A stretch of 64,000 nt of DNA from Euphorbia lathyris. Its lineage: Eukaryota > Streptophyta > Magnoliopsida > Malpighiales > Euphorbiaceae. Below the pieces are notes generated by a model. That model was not told where the DNA came from. It saw only the letters and a list, made by a program, of their open reading frames with translations, and did no database searches. Shown here piece after piece: positions 33,758-45,303 of the stretch; positions within the stretch are counted from its first letter, which is position 1; every line of letters begins with the position of its first letter. The position numbers were made by a program, and so were the translations under genes. Location: positions 103,506,807 to 103,570,806 of the forward strand of contig NC_088910.1 in NCBI RefSeq assembly GCF_963576675.1, given 5' to 3'.

Positions 33758-34384
33758 AATTCTTAGTTAACTTGATTGTGTAGATACTTTGTTGTTGACA
33801 TATTTCTTTGTTGTTGAATACTATCAATACAAGCATCTTTTCACATACTTGTCTTTTATCTATGATGCTTTATAAGTTGTGCTGAAAGCTGACCTTTCTC
33901 ATATAACTACTCATTGAACAAAATAAATTAAAACTTGTGAACATAAAAATTATACAAGTAGTTGGCTACTGAGTAAAACTACTCAGCTTACCTTCACTCT
34001 GATACCCGAGCTTAACTAAGTATTAAAACTGAGTAATATTCCAAGTACTGAAGCTGACCTTAGACTCACTCGATTAAATCTTAAAAGGTTTAGAGTAAAA
34101 CTAAGTCAGTAGTGACAAAATGTTCCAAGTACTGAACTACTTCTGAAGCTGACCTTAGACTCATTTCGATTAAATCTTAAAAGGTTTAGAATTGAACTAA
34201 GTCAGTGGATTCAAGCCTTAGACTCACTCGATTAGATCTTAAAAATTTTAGAGTTGAACTAAGTCAGTAGATCCAACTCTTACGGGGGAGTACTTTTCAG
34301 AAGTATAAAAGGTCAACTATCACGGGGAAGCTCAACACCGAGTTCCTTGTTGAATATTTTTGCCAACATCAAAATGGGGGAGTT
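33758..34384 (+). other. SIRE-like copy 1 3' untranslated region and polypurine tract
   Basis: Non-coding. It contains three tandem copies of a CTTAGACTCACTCGATTAAAT-type unit (about 34040-34275; unit starts near 34058, 34152 and 34216). It ends in the purine tract AAAATGGGGGAG (34371-34382) directly before the 3' LTR. Copy 2 has only one such unit. Confidence 0.8.
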
Positions 34385-35769
34385 TGTTGAAACACCTTTC
34401 CACATGATTTTGATTTGACAAAATTATTTAAGTTAATCCCATGATTAAGATATCTCACCAATTAAATTTAAGTGCTTTGATTTAATTGTGATAATGAGTT
34501 TGTTCAATGTCGAGTAAGTTAATTAACAAGAACAGGAACTAAAAGTCTATAAGAGAAAGTCAAGACAAAGTCAGCAGACGCAAGTCACACAGTAGAAGTT
34601 GAGTAAAATGCAACTCCGCTTAGCGAAAGAAAATGTCTTCTTCGGAAAAGCTTAAAGGGAGAAGCCGCTGAGTTAAGCTGAGTAGTCGTCAGGTCAGCGT
34701 CAATGATCCGTCAACTTGGAAGACAAGGTTTGACAATTTTCTAAAATAATCAGAAGTCTCAGAAATTTGTCTGGAAGACTTTTTCGAGAAAGAGCATGGA
34801 CCATCTGACATTTACTAAAAGACAAATCTGGCATAAGAAGACAAACCTGGCAAACCTGCCTCCTGACGAAAACAGAAGACAGGATTGGCATGCAGCACTG
34901 AGTGCTGACCAAGTGATGACGAATGAAGACCGTTTCCCCACAACTGCTATATCGGGATTCAAATCATTGGCGCCCCAAAGATCACTATAAAAAGACCATT
35001 CCATCACTTGAATCAAACAAGACAGACAATCAGATCTTCATCAAGTCAAACTATTGAGTGTATACAAATTAGAAGCTCTGTCAAAAAGAAAAAGCAAGTT
35101 CTTACACCAACTCCAATCATTGTGTAAAAGTCTAGAGTGATTTTATTCATCTAAAGTGTTCTTCACTCAGTGAGAACAAGTTTTGTATCATTTGTAAAAG
35201 GTTAGAGAAACTGAGTACTCGGTTATAGTACTCAGTGGTAGAGAGAGGCTGAGTACTCGGTTATAGTGCTCAGTGGTAGTGATAGGATTGAGTAGACGAA
35301 TAGAGCACGGTACTCTTGCATACTCAGTTCCTATTGTAAACGGTTTGTGCTCTACCTTTAAAGAGCTCAATAGAGGATTGAAAAAGCTCGGAAGGATTTC
35401 GGGGACTAGACATAGGCGGAGAGGCCGAACCAGGATAAGTCTGCTGAGTAACTTCTAACCCTTTCTCTTGATATATATATGTAGGTGTTGCTTGCTTAAC
35501 ATTACTCAGTAAGATAATTTGTACACGATGAAGCTGAGTAATATGAGTGCTGAGTTGGAAACTAACTTAAGTGTTACTTCCCAACTCACGATTGAAACAG
35601 CTCTAGTCAGTATCTGTCTAAAGTTGTCTCACACCATACTCAGCCTTGCTAACCTAAAACTGAGCTAAAGCATCAAATCTTAAATTAAGTCAGCATTAAT
35701 TATTAAAAAGTTATAATACTTCCTAACCCCCCCTTGGAACTAACTTTACTACGTTACACTGGACCAACA
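34385..35769 (+). repeat. 3' LTR of SIRE-like copy 1
   Basis: 1385 bp, TGTTGAAACACC to GGACCAACA, co-linear with 12127-13518. It is followed by the ATGCA target duplication (35770-35774), after which the interrupted LINE resumes. Confidence 0.92.
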
Positions 35770-35774
35770 ATGCA

Positions 35775-36409
35775 ATCAGCCCCATTCCTACCAATTGGCT
35801 TCACTTGATGGCAAGCGATTTTTGGGAGGAGGGAAAGGGCTGGTGTTGGGAGATGCTACGATCTCTCTTTCCCACGAGTTCTATTTTTGTAATGGCCTCT
35901 TTCATGCTCTTCTCGACGGGATGATACATTGTTTCTTCAGGGTATTTATTTCTAACCAATTACGAGCCAAACAGAGACATATATCGGGTTTGGATTGGAA
36001 TTTAGGACGTGAAGGTGCTAGAGCACGAGGGACAAATGTGTAAGGCTGGCAGGGGAAGTTGTCATCTTACTACTGATGTGAGCTGTACTTTTTGTGGCGA
36101 GGTTGAGTAACAATTACATGTTCTTCGTGACTATTTTTGGGCTAAGTTTATTTGGCAGAATCTTATGTGAATTTTGGTTCAGCAAATTTTCTTCTTTTTA
36201 TCTTGGTTTACTTGGTTACATTCTAACATTCAAACTCATGTTGTAGTGGAAAGGATCGACTGGTCCATTATCTTTGCTATGGGGTGTGGTGGATTTGGAA
36301 GTGGAGGAACCGACAGGTGTTCAAGGGAAAGGATTTTATGTGATCTAAGAAAGACTTTATCTTGTCCAAAGCCCATGAAGTGCATAAAGCTAATGAGATT
36401 TTCTATACT
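35775..36409 (+). pseudogene. LINE remnant, 3' half (zinc-finger region)
   Basis: Continues the LINE interrupted at 12126. Translation with frame changes gives the zinc-finger part that follows LINE RT: HLTTDVSCTFCGEVE then QLHVLRDYFWAKFIWQ near 36060-36160, with the CX2C and H residues visible. It then gives WWIWKWRNRQVFKGK near 36285-36330, the block before the terminal RNase H. The RNase H itself is missing because a TRIM fragment begins at about 36410. Confidence 0.75.
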
Positions 36410-36858
36410 AATGAACTGAATCCCACATCAGAAATGGAGAGAGAGTGAATGAGGATTATTATTAGTTAGGTGTGAATCCAATACATGCGCATTTTAAAAC
36501 CGTGAGACCCAATGTGTTGGATTTCGATCAAAGTGAACAATATCTATATGGTATTAGACCAGAGTGTTACAATTGGTATCAGAGCTGACTCTCCACGTAC
36601 AATGTGTGTTTCACGGACGAATTAGACAAAAGCTGGTAGGCCTGTAACGACCCGGTCCGAAGTGGGTGGCGTCAGGGTAGAAGGCCTGAGCAAGGAGCAG
36701 CCTTAAGGGATGACGATATGGGCAGGAATGAACTGAATCCCACATTGAAAATGGAGAGAGAGTGATAATTCAATACATGCAGACACGTTTTAAAGCCGTG
36801 AGGCCGAATGTGTTAGATTTGGGCCAACATCTACATGATATTGGACCAAGGTGTTATA
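36410..36858 (+). mobile_element. Truncated TRIM, second copy
   Basis: A 5'-truncated LTR (36410-36571) starts inside the family LTR at ATGAACTGAATCCCACATC and ends GTGTTACA. It is followed by the 71-bp interior with primer site TGGTATCAGAGC (36574 on) and a second LTR (36643-36858) starting TGTAACGACCC and ending GTGTTATA. The same family as 7528-8168, more diverged and with an internal deletion in the second LTR. Confidence 0.85.
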
Positions 36859-36942
36859 GTTATCACCATATCGATTTTTTTTTGCTTCTAACTTCATCCA
36901 TGTGGGCGATTGTTAGAAAATAACAAATTTAATTGTTATTAT

Positions 36943-38295
36943 TGTTGGTCCCTTGTAAGGTTGCAAATATAGTTCCAAGGGGGGGTTAGGAACTATTTTA
37001 CCCTTTTTAAAAGAGTAGGGCAGATTTCTTTTTCTTAAGAAAAGATTATATGACAGCGGCGCTGATCAATCGACAAGACTCTGGCTTAGTCAACTAGTGA
37101 GTAGGTCAGTTTCGTTGCTTAGGTCAGGAAATAGCACTTAGAGTCTATTCCTGAACTAATTCGTTGGCAGCAGACAACTCAGCTTGACCACTTTTACTTG
37201 ATCAGTTTTAGTTTGTTTTAAGCAAGCAATATAAATAAGGAGTTAAGGTTTAGAAATACTTCACTCAGCAGATTTATCCAGGTTCGGCTTCTTCTAAGCC
37301 TACGTCCTGTCCCCGGAACACTTCTGAGATTTCAAATCCTCTACTGAGCTCTTTAAAGGTAGAGCCTCAAACCTTTTACAATATCAGCAATTGAGTATGA
37401 CAAGAGTACCTTCCTCTATACTTCTACTCAATCCTAATCTCTCCGCTGAGTACTTAAAACCGAGTACTCAACGTCTCCTTTCTACTTCTAGAAATGATAA
37501 AGATTTGTCCTAAACAACAATTGCTAGAACACCTTAGATGATTGAAGATCAATCACTCTAGACTTTTACACAAATGAATAAACTTGTAGTGTAAGAATTT
37601 GCTTTGCTTTTGATGGAGAACTTTTGTACACGTTTGGTCAGCATAACGACTTTTGCTTAAAGTTCTCTCTTGTGAATGTGGATTCTGAATGCTCTATTTA
37701 TAGAGAGCTGTGAGAGCTTCTGGTTATTTCGAATTTCGAAATAACCGTTGGAGGGAAACGGCTTCATGTCGCTTTCACTCAGTCTGTTCAGCAGTTCTCC
37801 TAGCCAATCAGATTCCAGCATCTTCTGTTCTTCGGTCAGTGTGGCAGTATGTTCCTCCAAATCGGGTAATGTCAAACAGACAACTTTCTGCATCTTCTAT
37901 TCTTTACCAACAGAGGAAATACTTGGTCTGGAAGTTGCTTTGTAGTCAGCGGCTGTCTTGTACGCTTTGTCGAGACAGCTCAGTAGCTTCATACCGAAGT
38001 TGTCTACGTGGATCTTCTCGATCCTTCTTTGCTCAGCATGCGTTTCATTACTTCAACGGCAGCGTTTTGGAGATACGCGGGCTGAGTGATCTTGGGCTTG
38101 TTTGACTTGGGCCTTGACTTCCATATAGGGCTTGGGCCTTATGATCTTTATGTCTTATAACAATTATAAACTCAACATTGAACAAACACATTAGTAACAA
38201 TAAATCAAAGCATTTAAACTTAATGTGTTATAGAATATTTAATTTCACTTAATTAATTTTGTCAAATCAAAATCCTGTGGAAAGGTGTTTCAACA
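36943..38295 (-). repeat. 3' LTR of SIRE-like copy 2
   Basis: 1353 bp. On the minus strand it runs TGTTGAAACACC to GGGACCAACA. The TATA box CTATAAATAG lies at 37694-37703 (palindromic, so readable on both strands). The adjacent purine tract is at 38296-38309. ORFs on either strand inside the LTR are chance readings. Confidence 0.92.
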
Positions 38296-38309
38296 AACTC
38301 CCCCATTTT

Positions 38310-38884
38310 GATGTTGGCAAAACTAATCAGCAAGGAACTCAGCGTTGAGCTCCCCCATGATAGTTGACCTTATATCATTTAGCAAACTCCCCCGTAAGGG
38401 TTGCACTACTGACTTAGTTTTAATTGCAACATTTAAGAATTTAAATGAGTGAGTCTAAGGTCAGTTTTTAGGTGAAGGTCAGCTATATTACATATTTTAT
38501 TTACTCAGTGTTAAGTGGAAATTTTAGATATACAGAGCGCGCTGAGCAAATTATTGTTCAATGAGTTCTTTATCAGAATGTTTCATAAGATCATAGTATG
38601 ATGTCAAACATGTTATCAGCATATCATTTAGTCAATAAATATTATAAGTGTTAAGCATAGCTGATATAAACGAAGATACATAATAACTCAGTACTTAATA
38701 GCATATATCATAACTCAGTATTTGAATAAGAAAAAGAAGTATGATATATTGATAGAAGTCAGCAGTTACACAACAAAAGAAATAAAATAGCACATATAGC
38801 ACATATTACAAATAAAATAGCACATATAGCACATATTACAAAAGTTAAGACCTAGCCTAACTATTTCTTTTTCTTGCCCTGTGA
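38310..38884 (-). other. SIRE-like copy 2 3' untranslated region
   Basis: Non-coding, between the ORF3 stop and the purine tract. It contains a single copy of the unit that is triplicated in copy 1 (near 38400-38480) and a short duplicated ACAAATAAAATAGCACATATAGC-like stretch (38785-38840). Confidence 0.7.
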
Positions 38885-41687
38885 CTAACTTCTCTCGTAC
38901 TGACGTTGCTCATGCTGAGCTCTAGCAGCTTGCGCTTTCTCCCCCATTTTGTCAACTTCAGGGAGCTTAAACGCATCGGTTAAGACAGTGCGAGTCAGTT
39001 CTTGTGAAAGCTCTTTGAGTTTGTCAGCACTTTCATTGACCCCATCAAAAATGGCAACGCCATCAGCTGATACTTCGACTGGTATATGAAGATCAGCAGC
39101 ACTGAGCATATTTACACTGAAGGCTTGTGCTTTGGCTTGCCAAATGAGAGCTTCAGTGAGACCAGCAAAGACTTGGTGGAAGGTTTTCAAGAGTGCTGAG
39201 TCATAATGATGACGCTGGATATTGTTATGACGGATGTGATTGAAGGATTGCTGTGCAAGAGATAGCAACTCATTTTGCTTCATCGCGTCAGTATCCATCT
39301 CTTGCTTGTTGAGATTAAGGAGCCGGATGGCCTCACCAATTTGCTCGACTGAGCACTGACTATAGGATACCATTTGCTCATTTGTCTTAAGTTGCTCAGT
39401 ATGAAGCTGAGCAAAGAGCATCTTGAGTTCTGAGGAAGTGGCGTAGTCAGTGTTCACAGCAGACAACTTCTGAACTTGCTGATGGAGTGAGTTCAGATGT
39501 TGAATTGTTGACAGCTGTATCTCTGCCAACTTGGCAATTGAATCCTACTTAGCTTGCTGGGCTTGTAATGACAGGACGACATTCAGCAGATCTTTGAGTC
39601 CCCTGACTTCGTTGAGAAGTAGAGTGACTTGAGAGAGCTGAGTTGCGTCAGGAATTGAAGATCCAGCAGCAGGCGAAGCGGAATGTTGAAGATCGTGGAT
39701 GAGTGCTTGCACTGAGTCAAGGAGCTTTTTACCGGACTCAGTGGTATCCCGATGTACATCAGTATGACCAGAAGAAGGTGGGGTGAAAGGAGTACCCTGG
39801 TCAGTGACTGGATGACTTGGCTCAATCTGCACGTGAGTTGGAGGTAAGTTTGATTGATCAGCAGAGAGGTTGTTGATGATGGAAGTCATAACCCGAACAC
39901 TATCTGTGCTGACGGCAGAGGGATGAGGAGTCAGCATTATGCTTGAGGAAACAGCATGGGCAGTGCTTGGTTCAACCTGACTTGTAGAAGTGGTTGAAGT
40001 GTTATGCTCGACATGTTCCTGTTGAGAAGAAACAGAGGCTTGTTTTTCCAACGGCGTTGTAGTAGAGGAAGTTGAGGGCCGTTTGAAAAATTTTAATTGG
40101 ACGGTAGAAGGATCCTTTGTTGTCTTGGAGAGGACAAGTTCAGGAATGGATGGTGGTTGCACAGGAGGGTCACTGACTATTACCTCACTGGCCTTAACCA
40201 GTTTTCACCTTCTATGTGGTGGAGTGGTATGATGAGCAGGTTTTTTTGAGTGAGTAGGAGAAGGTTCCTGTTGCTCAATCTGAATCTGGTCAGCTTGCTC
40301 TTCAACTTGTTCAACTCCCGCAGCCAACTCAGTGTCAGTCTGCACAGCTCCACCTGCTAACCCAGGGTCAGCGTCCTCAGCTTCAATTTTGCTGGCATAT
40401 TCTTCAGACTCCTCAGCGTCATTCTGACTGCTGGTTTCATCATCTTCTTCTTCTTCCTCAGTATTATCTCCATCAAGTTCTTCCTCAACTTGGGAGATGA
40501 AGTGGTCATCTAACTGGACCTCAGTTCCCTCAGCATCAGTACCTTGGCATTGAGTGAAGTGAGAATCACCCGGTACAATAAAATCCATCGGCATGACGTC
40601 GAGAGGGGCCAGTGTTGAAGACTTCTGCTTCTTCTGAGGGAGCTCAGTAGCTTCCTCAGTGTTAGGCTCATCTTGCCTGCTTCTCTTCTCAGCTGACCTC
40701 TGCCTCTTTGCTGGAGACACAACATTAGGTGTCTCAGTAGATTTTCTCTTGCGAGAAGTTGGGGCCTTAGTTCTTTGCCCTTTCTTAGGCTCAGCTATAG
40801 TCTCCTCAGTCTGATCAGCTTGGCCAGCAGCAGCAGCAGCTTTTCCTTTCTTCAAAGGCTGCCCATATTTCAGTGCCCTCAGCGAGGCAGCTGTGATTTC
40901 GGTTCCTCTGAAAGATTCCTCACCTTCGAGGTCAATCTTGTGGTCGATGAGGATCCTGGTAATGATTGATCCCAACCTCATTGTACCCGTGCTGCGTAGG
41001 AACCTAGCAACTAGGAAGACCGGCATGTTGATGGGGGTGTACGTCAGCATGTGCCATATGAAGCACTGTTCAAAGTTCGTTGCTGAGGTCGTGCAGTTTA
41101 TCTTAGGGTAAATGAAGTAGCTCAGCAGGTAGTGAGCCATCTTTTGGTGCTGTCCCATTGAAGATGCTGAGATCTCGCCTGAGTGACCCTCAGGTTTGCA
41201 GAAAGTATGGACGTAGTCGGTCTTGTCCTGATCTCCAGACTTCCTCAGCCTTACTCCCTCAGTTTTAAGTTGGAGGAGATTTCCTATGTACAGAGGGTTG
41301 ATGAAGATCGTCTTTCCTCTTACTTTAGTGCTTAGATAGTCAGGGGAGTCACTGGCAACCATGAGATTGTGGTAAAACTCCCTTTACCAGGTCAGGATAC
41401 GTCTCATCTCTGACAGAGAACAACCCAGTCCATTCGTTCTTTGCAATCCATTCGGCAAACGGTTGTTCATGTTGGACGAAGTGCTCAGAAACCCATCTGG
41501 AGGGCTCAACTTTCCATTCGAGGACACTTTCGAAGACTTTGGAGTAGGTCCGTATCTTCACAGCTTTCTCTTTTCCAGAGTTTTGATCAGTTTTACCCTT
41601 GCTAGAGGTGGAAGGGTTTCGTGAAGGTTCATCGGAGCTGGACTTATTTTGGCCGGCACCGGAGACGTTGAAGGATAGCTTAGTCAT
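38885..41687 (-). pseudogene. SIRE-like copy 2 third ORF (env-like position), broken
   Basis: The start is MTKLSFNVSGAGQ at 41687, 117 nt after a TATA box. The globular region contains NEWTGLFSVRDETYPDL, then FEQCFIWHMLTYTPINM and GSIITRIL, aligned with copy 1. A Glu/Lys/Ser/Pro-rich middle and a helical C-terminal third (LAEIQLSTIQHLNSLHQQV) follow. A frameshift lies between 41349 and 41362, a TGA at 40205-40207 and a TAG at 39545-39547; the last is at the same place as the TAA of copy 1. Protein similarity to copy 1 is only moderate, so shared features are informative. Function unknown; no membrane segment seen. Confidence 0.75.
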
Positions 41688-42171
41688 TCTTCTAAGATGG
41701 AGAGAATAGAGGTATTTGAGAGAGAGAAATTTGGGTGATTTCGTAGCCTTAAGAATTTGTTAAACGTAAGGAGTAAAAGATGGGGAAATGCCCATAATTT
41801 ATAGACGAGTTGAACGGTGTGGATCTTAACCAAATCCATGTGTCAGTTTTGCCTTGGGATCATGTACCGACAAGGATCCTGGCATTTATGACACATTACG
41901 GCGAATACGTCATCCTAGGTTATACGCGTGCTTGGAATTTATGCTAACGGATTAATCACTCAGTATTTAGAATGTCAAGCGTTTGATATTCTGAGTGGTC
42001 AGTGCATTATTTAAGGATGATTTTAAGTTTAAGTTCTAAACTAATTTACTCAGTGTGCAAGTTTACTCAGTATTGTATATTCAGTCAGTTTCAATGAGAT
42101 ACTCAGCAAATAATAAATCATTCAGCATGTAATTCACTCAGCATTCAATATTCATTTAGCACAGGAATTTA
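41688..42171 (-). other. SIRE-like copy 2 pol-ORF3 spacer
   Basis: 484 nt, against 482 in copy 1. It contains CTGAGT-type repeats near pol, a CCTAGGATGACGTA block, then a TATA box and a CTCTCTCTC leader before ORF3. Confidence 0.7.
41794..41804 (-). promoter_or_regulatory. Internal TATA box upstream of ORF3, copy 2
   Basis: CTATAAATTAT on the minus strand, 117 nt before the ORF3 ATG. Its position and following leader match copy 1. Confidence 0.6.
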
Positions 42172-45100
42172 TTAAAGAGGATTAAACATACCAATTGCTT
42201 CTCTCAGTATGCTGAACTGCTCACGAGCCAGTGGCTTCGTGAAGATATCTGCCAACTGTTCATCCGTTGGGACAAAGGTCAGCTTGATCTCATCTTTGAG
42301 TACATGGTCTCTAATGAAGTGATGTCTGATGCTGACATGCTTAATTCGGCTGTGTTGAATTGGGTTCTTGGAAAGATCAATTGCACTTTTGTTGTCACAT
42401 TTGACTTCAATTGTCTTCGTTTGAACACCATAATCTTCAAGTTGTTGCTTGATCCATAGGACTTGAGCAACACAGTGACCAGCAGCAATGTACTCAGCTT
42501 CAGTGGTAGACAATGCTACTGACGCCTGCTTTTTGCTGAACCAGGATACAAGGCAGCTTCCTAAGAAGTGGCATCCTCTAGAGGTGCTTTTACGTTCCAG
42601 CTTATCTCGTCCATAGTCAGCGTCAGTGTATCCGATGAGTGTAAAATCATGAGTATTTGGATACCACAAACCTGCGTTCACTGAGCTTTGCAAATATCTA
42701 AGGATTCTTTTTACAACAATGTAATGAGATTCCTTAGGGTTAGATTGATATCTAGCACAGTAGCATACTGAAAACTGAATGTCCGGTCTACTGGCTGTTA
42801 AGTAAAGTAGAGAGACTATCATACCTCGATATAACTTGCTGTCTACTGACTTACCATTCTCATCAGCGCAGAGGACAGTGTCAGTGCCCATAGGAGTGGA
42901 TATTGGCTTGCAATTTTCCAAGTCATATTTCTTTAAGATCTCATTGGCATATTTGGCTTGACTGATGAAGATGCCATTCTTTCCTTGTTTGATTTGAAGA
43001 CCGAGGAAGAAGTTGAGTTCTCCCATCATAGACATTTCAAACTCAGTCTGCATTTGTTTGCTAAACTCCTTGCACATTGATTCGTTAGTTGCACCAAATA
43101 TTATATCATCAACATAAATTTGGGCCAGCAGGGTATCTTTACCCTTTTTCATAATGAATAAGGTTGTATCAGCTTTAACCCTGACATAATTTCTAGTCAG
43201 CAGAAAACTGGTCAGCCTCTCATACCAAGCACGTGGTGCTTGCTTGAGGCCGTACAGAGCCTTTTTGAGTTTGTAAACATGGTTTGGGAACTTAGGGTCC
43301 TCAAAACCTGGAGGTTGATTTACATAAACCTCCTCGTTTATAACTCCATTAAGAAAAGCACTTTTGACATCCATTTGGAATAATTTAAAGTTCATGTAAG
43401 ATGCATATGCACGCAGTATTCTAATTGCCTCTAGCCTTGCCACTGGGGCAAAGGTCTCACCGTAGTCTATACCTTCTTGCTGACTATAGCCCTGAGCTAC
43501 AAGCCTTGCTTTGTTCCTGACTACGTTTCCTTGCTCGTCCATCTTGTTCCTGAAGACCCATCATGTTCCGATGGTCTTTTGACTCTTTGGATGAGGCACT
43601 AACTCCCATACATCATTTCTTCAAAATTGATCGAGCTCCTCTTGCATTGCGTTCATCCAGAATTCATCGTACTCAGCTTCAGCGAAATTCTTCGGTTCTT
43701 GTACTGAGACGAAAGCAATATTGCTGAGGTACTTCCTGAGTTGATTCCTCGTCATCAGGGTATTCCCAGCAGAATCAAGGATTGCACTTTCGGAGTGCCC
43801 TCTTGGAATCCTTATTTCTTTGGGTAGATTCATGTCTTGTGCTGTTCCTGTTTCAACAATCTCTGCAGAAGTAGATGGGTCAGTAAAAGTAATCTTAGGT
43901 TCACTCTTACTCTTGGTCAGCCTTTTCGTGAATGACTCAGTAGCTGGTTCTGAGTCAACGATGGTTACTGAGTTTGGTTCATCTTCGGTCAGCGGATGGT
44001 ATCTACCTGCAGGGTCAGTTTCATCGAACTCTACATGTATTGACTCTTCTAAAACTTGAGTTCGCTTATTAAAAACTCTATATGCTTTGCTGTTTGTTGA
44101 GTAGCCCAAAAAGATAGCTTCATCAGCTTTTGAATCAAACTTTGCTAAGCTATCTTTGGTATTTAAAATGAAGCATCTACAGCCAAAGGCACGAAAGTAT
44201 CCAATATTGGGCTTTCGTCCTTTCCAAAGTTCATAGGGGGTTTTCTTGAGTATAGGTCTAACTAGAGCCCTATTAAGAATGTAGCATGTTGTGTAAACAG
44301 CCTCTCCCTAAAAATACTTTGGAAGCCTATGCTCATCCAGCATTGTCCTTGCTATTTCAACAAGAGTTGTTCTTCCTTTCAACAACCCTATTTTGCTGAG
44401 GCGTTCTAGGAGCAGAGAAATTATGGTCAATGCCGCTGGCTTCACAGAATTCAACAAACTTTTGGTTTTTGAATTCTCCATCGTTATCACTACGGATATG
44501 AGCTAATTTTAGGTCTTTCTCATTTTCAATTTTTTTAACCAAGTTTGAAAATGTCTCAAAGGTCTCATCCTTACTGGTCAGCAGGATAACCCATGTGTAC
44601 CGAGAGAAATCATCTACAATAACCAAGGAAAACCTTCTTCCACCCAGACCCAGCGGCTGGACTGGACCAAAGAGATCCAAGTGTAGCATTTCTAACGGAC
44701 GCTTAGTTGAGACAATGTTTTTACTGTGAAAAGATTGCTTGGTTTGTTTTCCAGCTTGGCAATCGTGGCATATTTGATCTTTTTGGAATTTAAGTTCAGG
44801 CAGTCCCTCAACCAATTACTTTCTTGCTAAGTTGGCCAGGAGGTCCATGCTTACATGACCAAGTCTCCTGTGCCATAGCCAGGAATTTTCTTCCTTTGTT
44901 ACTAAGCATACAGTTTTTGAAAACTTTTTCTCTAAGTCTAGCATAAAGACATTATTTATCCGAGGGGCAGTTAAAATTAACTCATTAGTTTTACCCTCGT
45001 ATATTTTACATCCAGTAGCATCAAATATAACTTTTCTCCCATTGTCACATAGCTGAGCTACGCTGAGTAAGTTATATTTGAGTCCGCTGACTAGGGAGAC

Positions 45101-45298
45101 AGATTCAATAGTAGGGTTACCTCCGATGGTTCCTGAGCCTACTATCTTACCCTTCTTGTTGTCTCCAAAACTTAAACTCCCTCCTCATTTACGTTCAAAC
45201 GTGATGAACTGAGTTTCATCACCCGTCATATGCCTTGAGCATGCGCTGTCAATATACCACATCTTTGACTTCTCGGCACATCTCAGGCTTACCTGCAT
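42172..45298 (-). pseudogene. SIRE-like copy 2 pol: protease, integrase, RT, RNase H
   Basis: Begins at an ATG 8 nt after the gag stop, in the -1 frame. The order is protease (WYIDSACSRHMTG), HHCC zinc finger with CHDC, and integrase core (LHLDLFGPVQ, IRSDNDGEF with GG changed to DG, NRVVERK). The RT catalytic YVDD starts near 43116, and RNase H ends [11 protein letters not shown]. Breaks are a stop near 45188, TAA after LARK at about 44816, a frameshift near 44360-44370, TAG at 44308, TGA at 43621 and a TGA near 43560. From 43542 to 42172 the RT-RNase H segment is fully open (456 codons). One ancestral pol frame is evident. Confidence 0.9.
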
Positions 45299-45303
45299 TG
45301 TAA

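Larger units (their letters stand above)
12127..35769 (+). mobile_element. SIRE/Maximus-like copia retrotransposon, copy 1, split by an Athila-like element
   Basis: This is a full-length element with LTRs 12127-13518 and 34385-35769, primer binding site, gag, pol in copia order (protease, integrase, RT, RNase H), a long third ORF, purine tract AAAATGGGGGAG and a perfect 5-bp target duplication. Long LTRs and an extra ORF after pol in the env-like position place it in the SIRE/Maximus lineage. Without the nested 11.65-kb Athila-like element it is about 12.0 kb. The reading frame upstream of the nested insertion (frame 1) becomes frame 2 downstream exactly as the insertion length predicts, so pol was continuous. 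All ORFs now carry stops. Confidence 0.92.

Noticed and set aside
35795..36043. 82-codon ORF as a separate gene
   Set aside because: It is one frame of the LINE remnant; the LINE zinc-finger motifs continue in another frame just downstream.
37710..38105. 131-codon plus-strand ORF, repeated at 47887-48282
   Set aside because: It lies inside the two LTRs of SIRE-like copy 2, antisense to the element, with no known domain. Its duplication is due to LTR identity.
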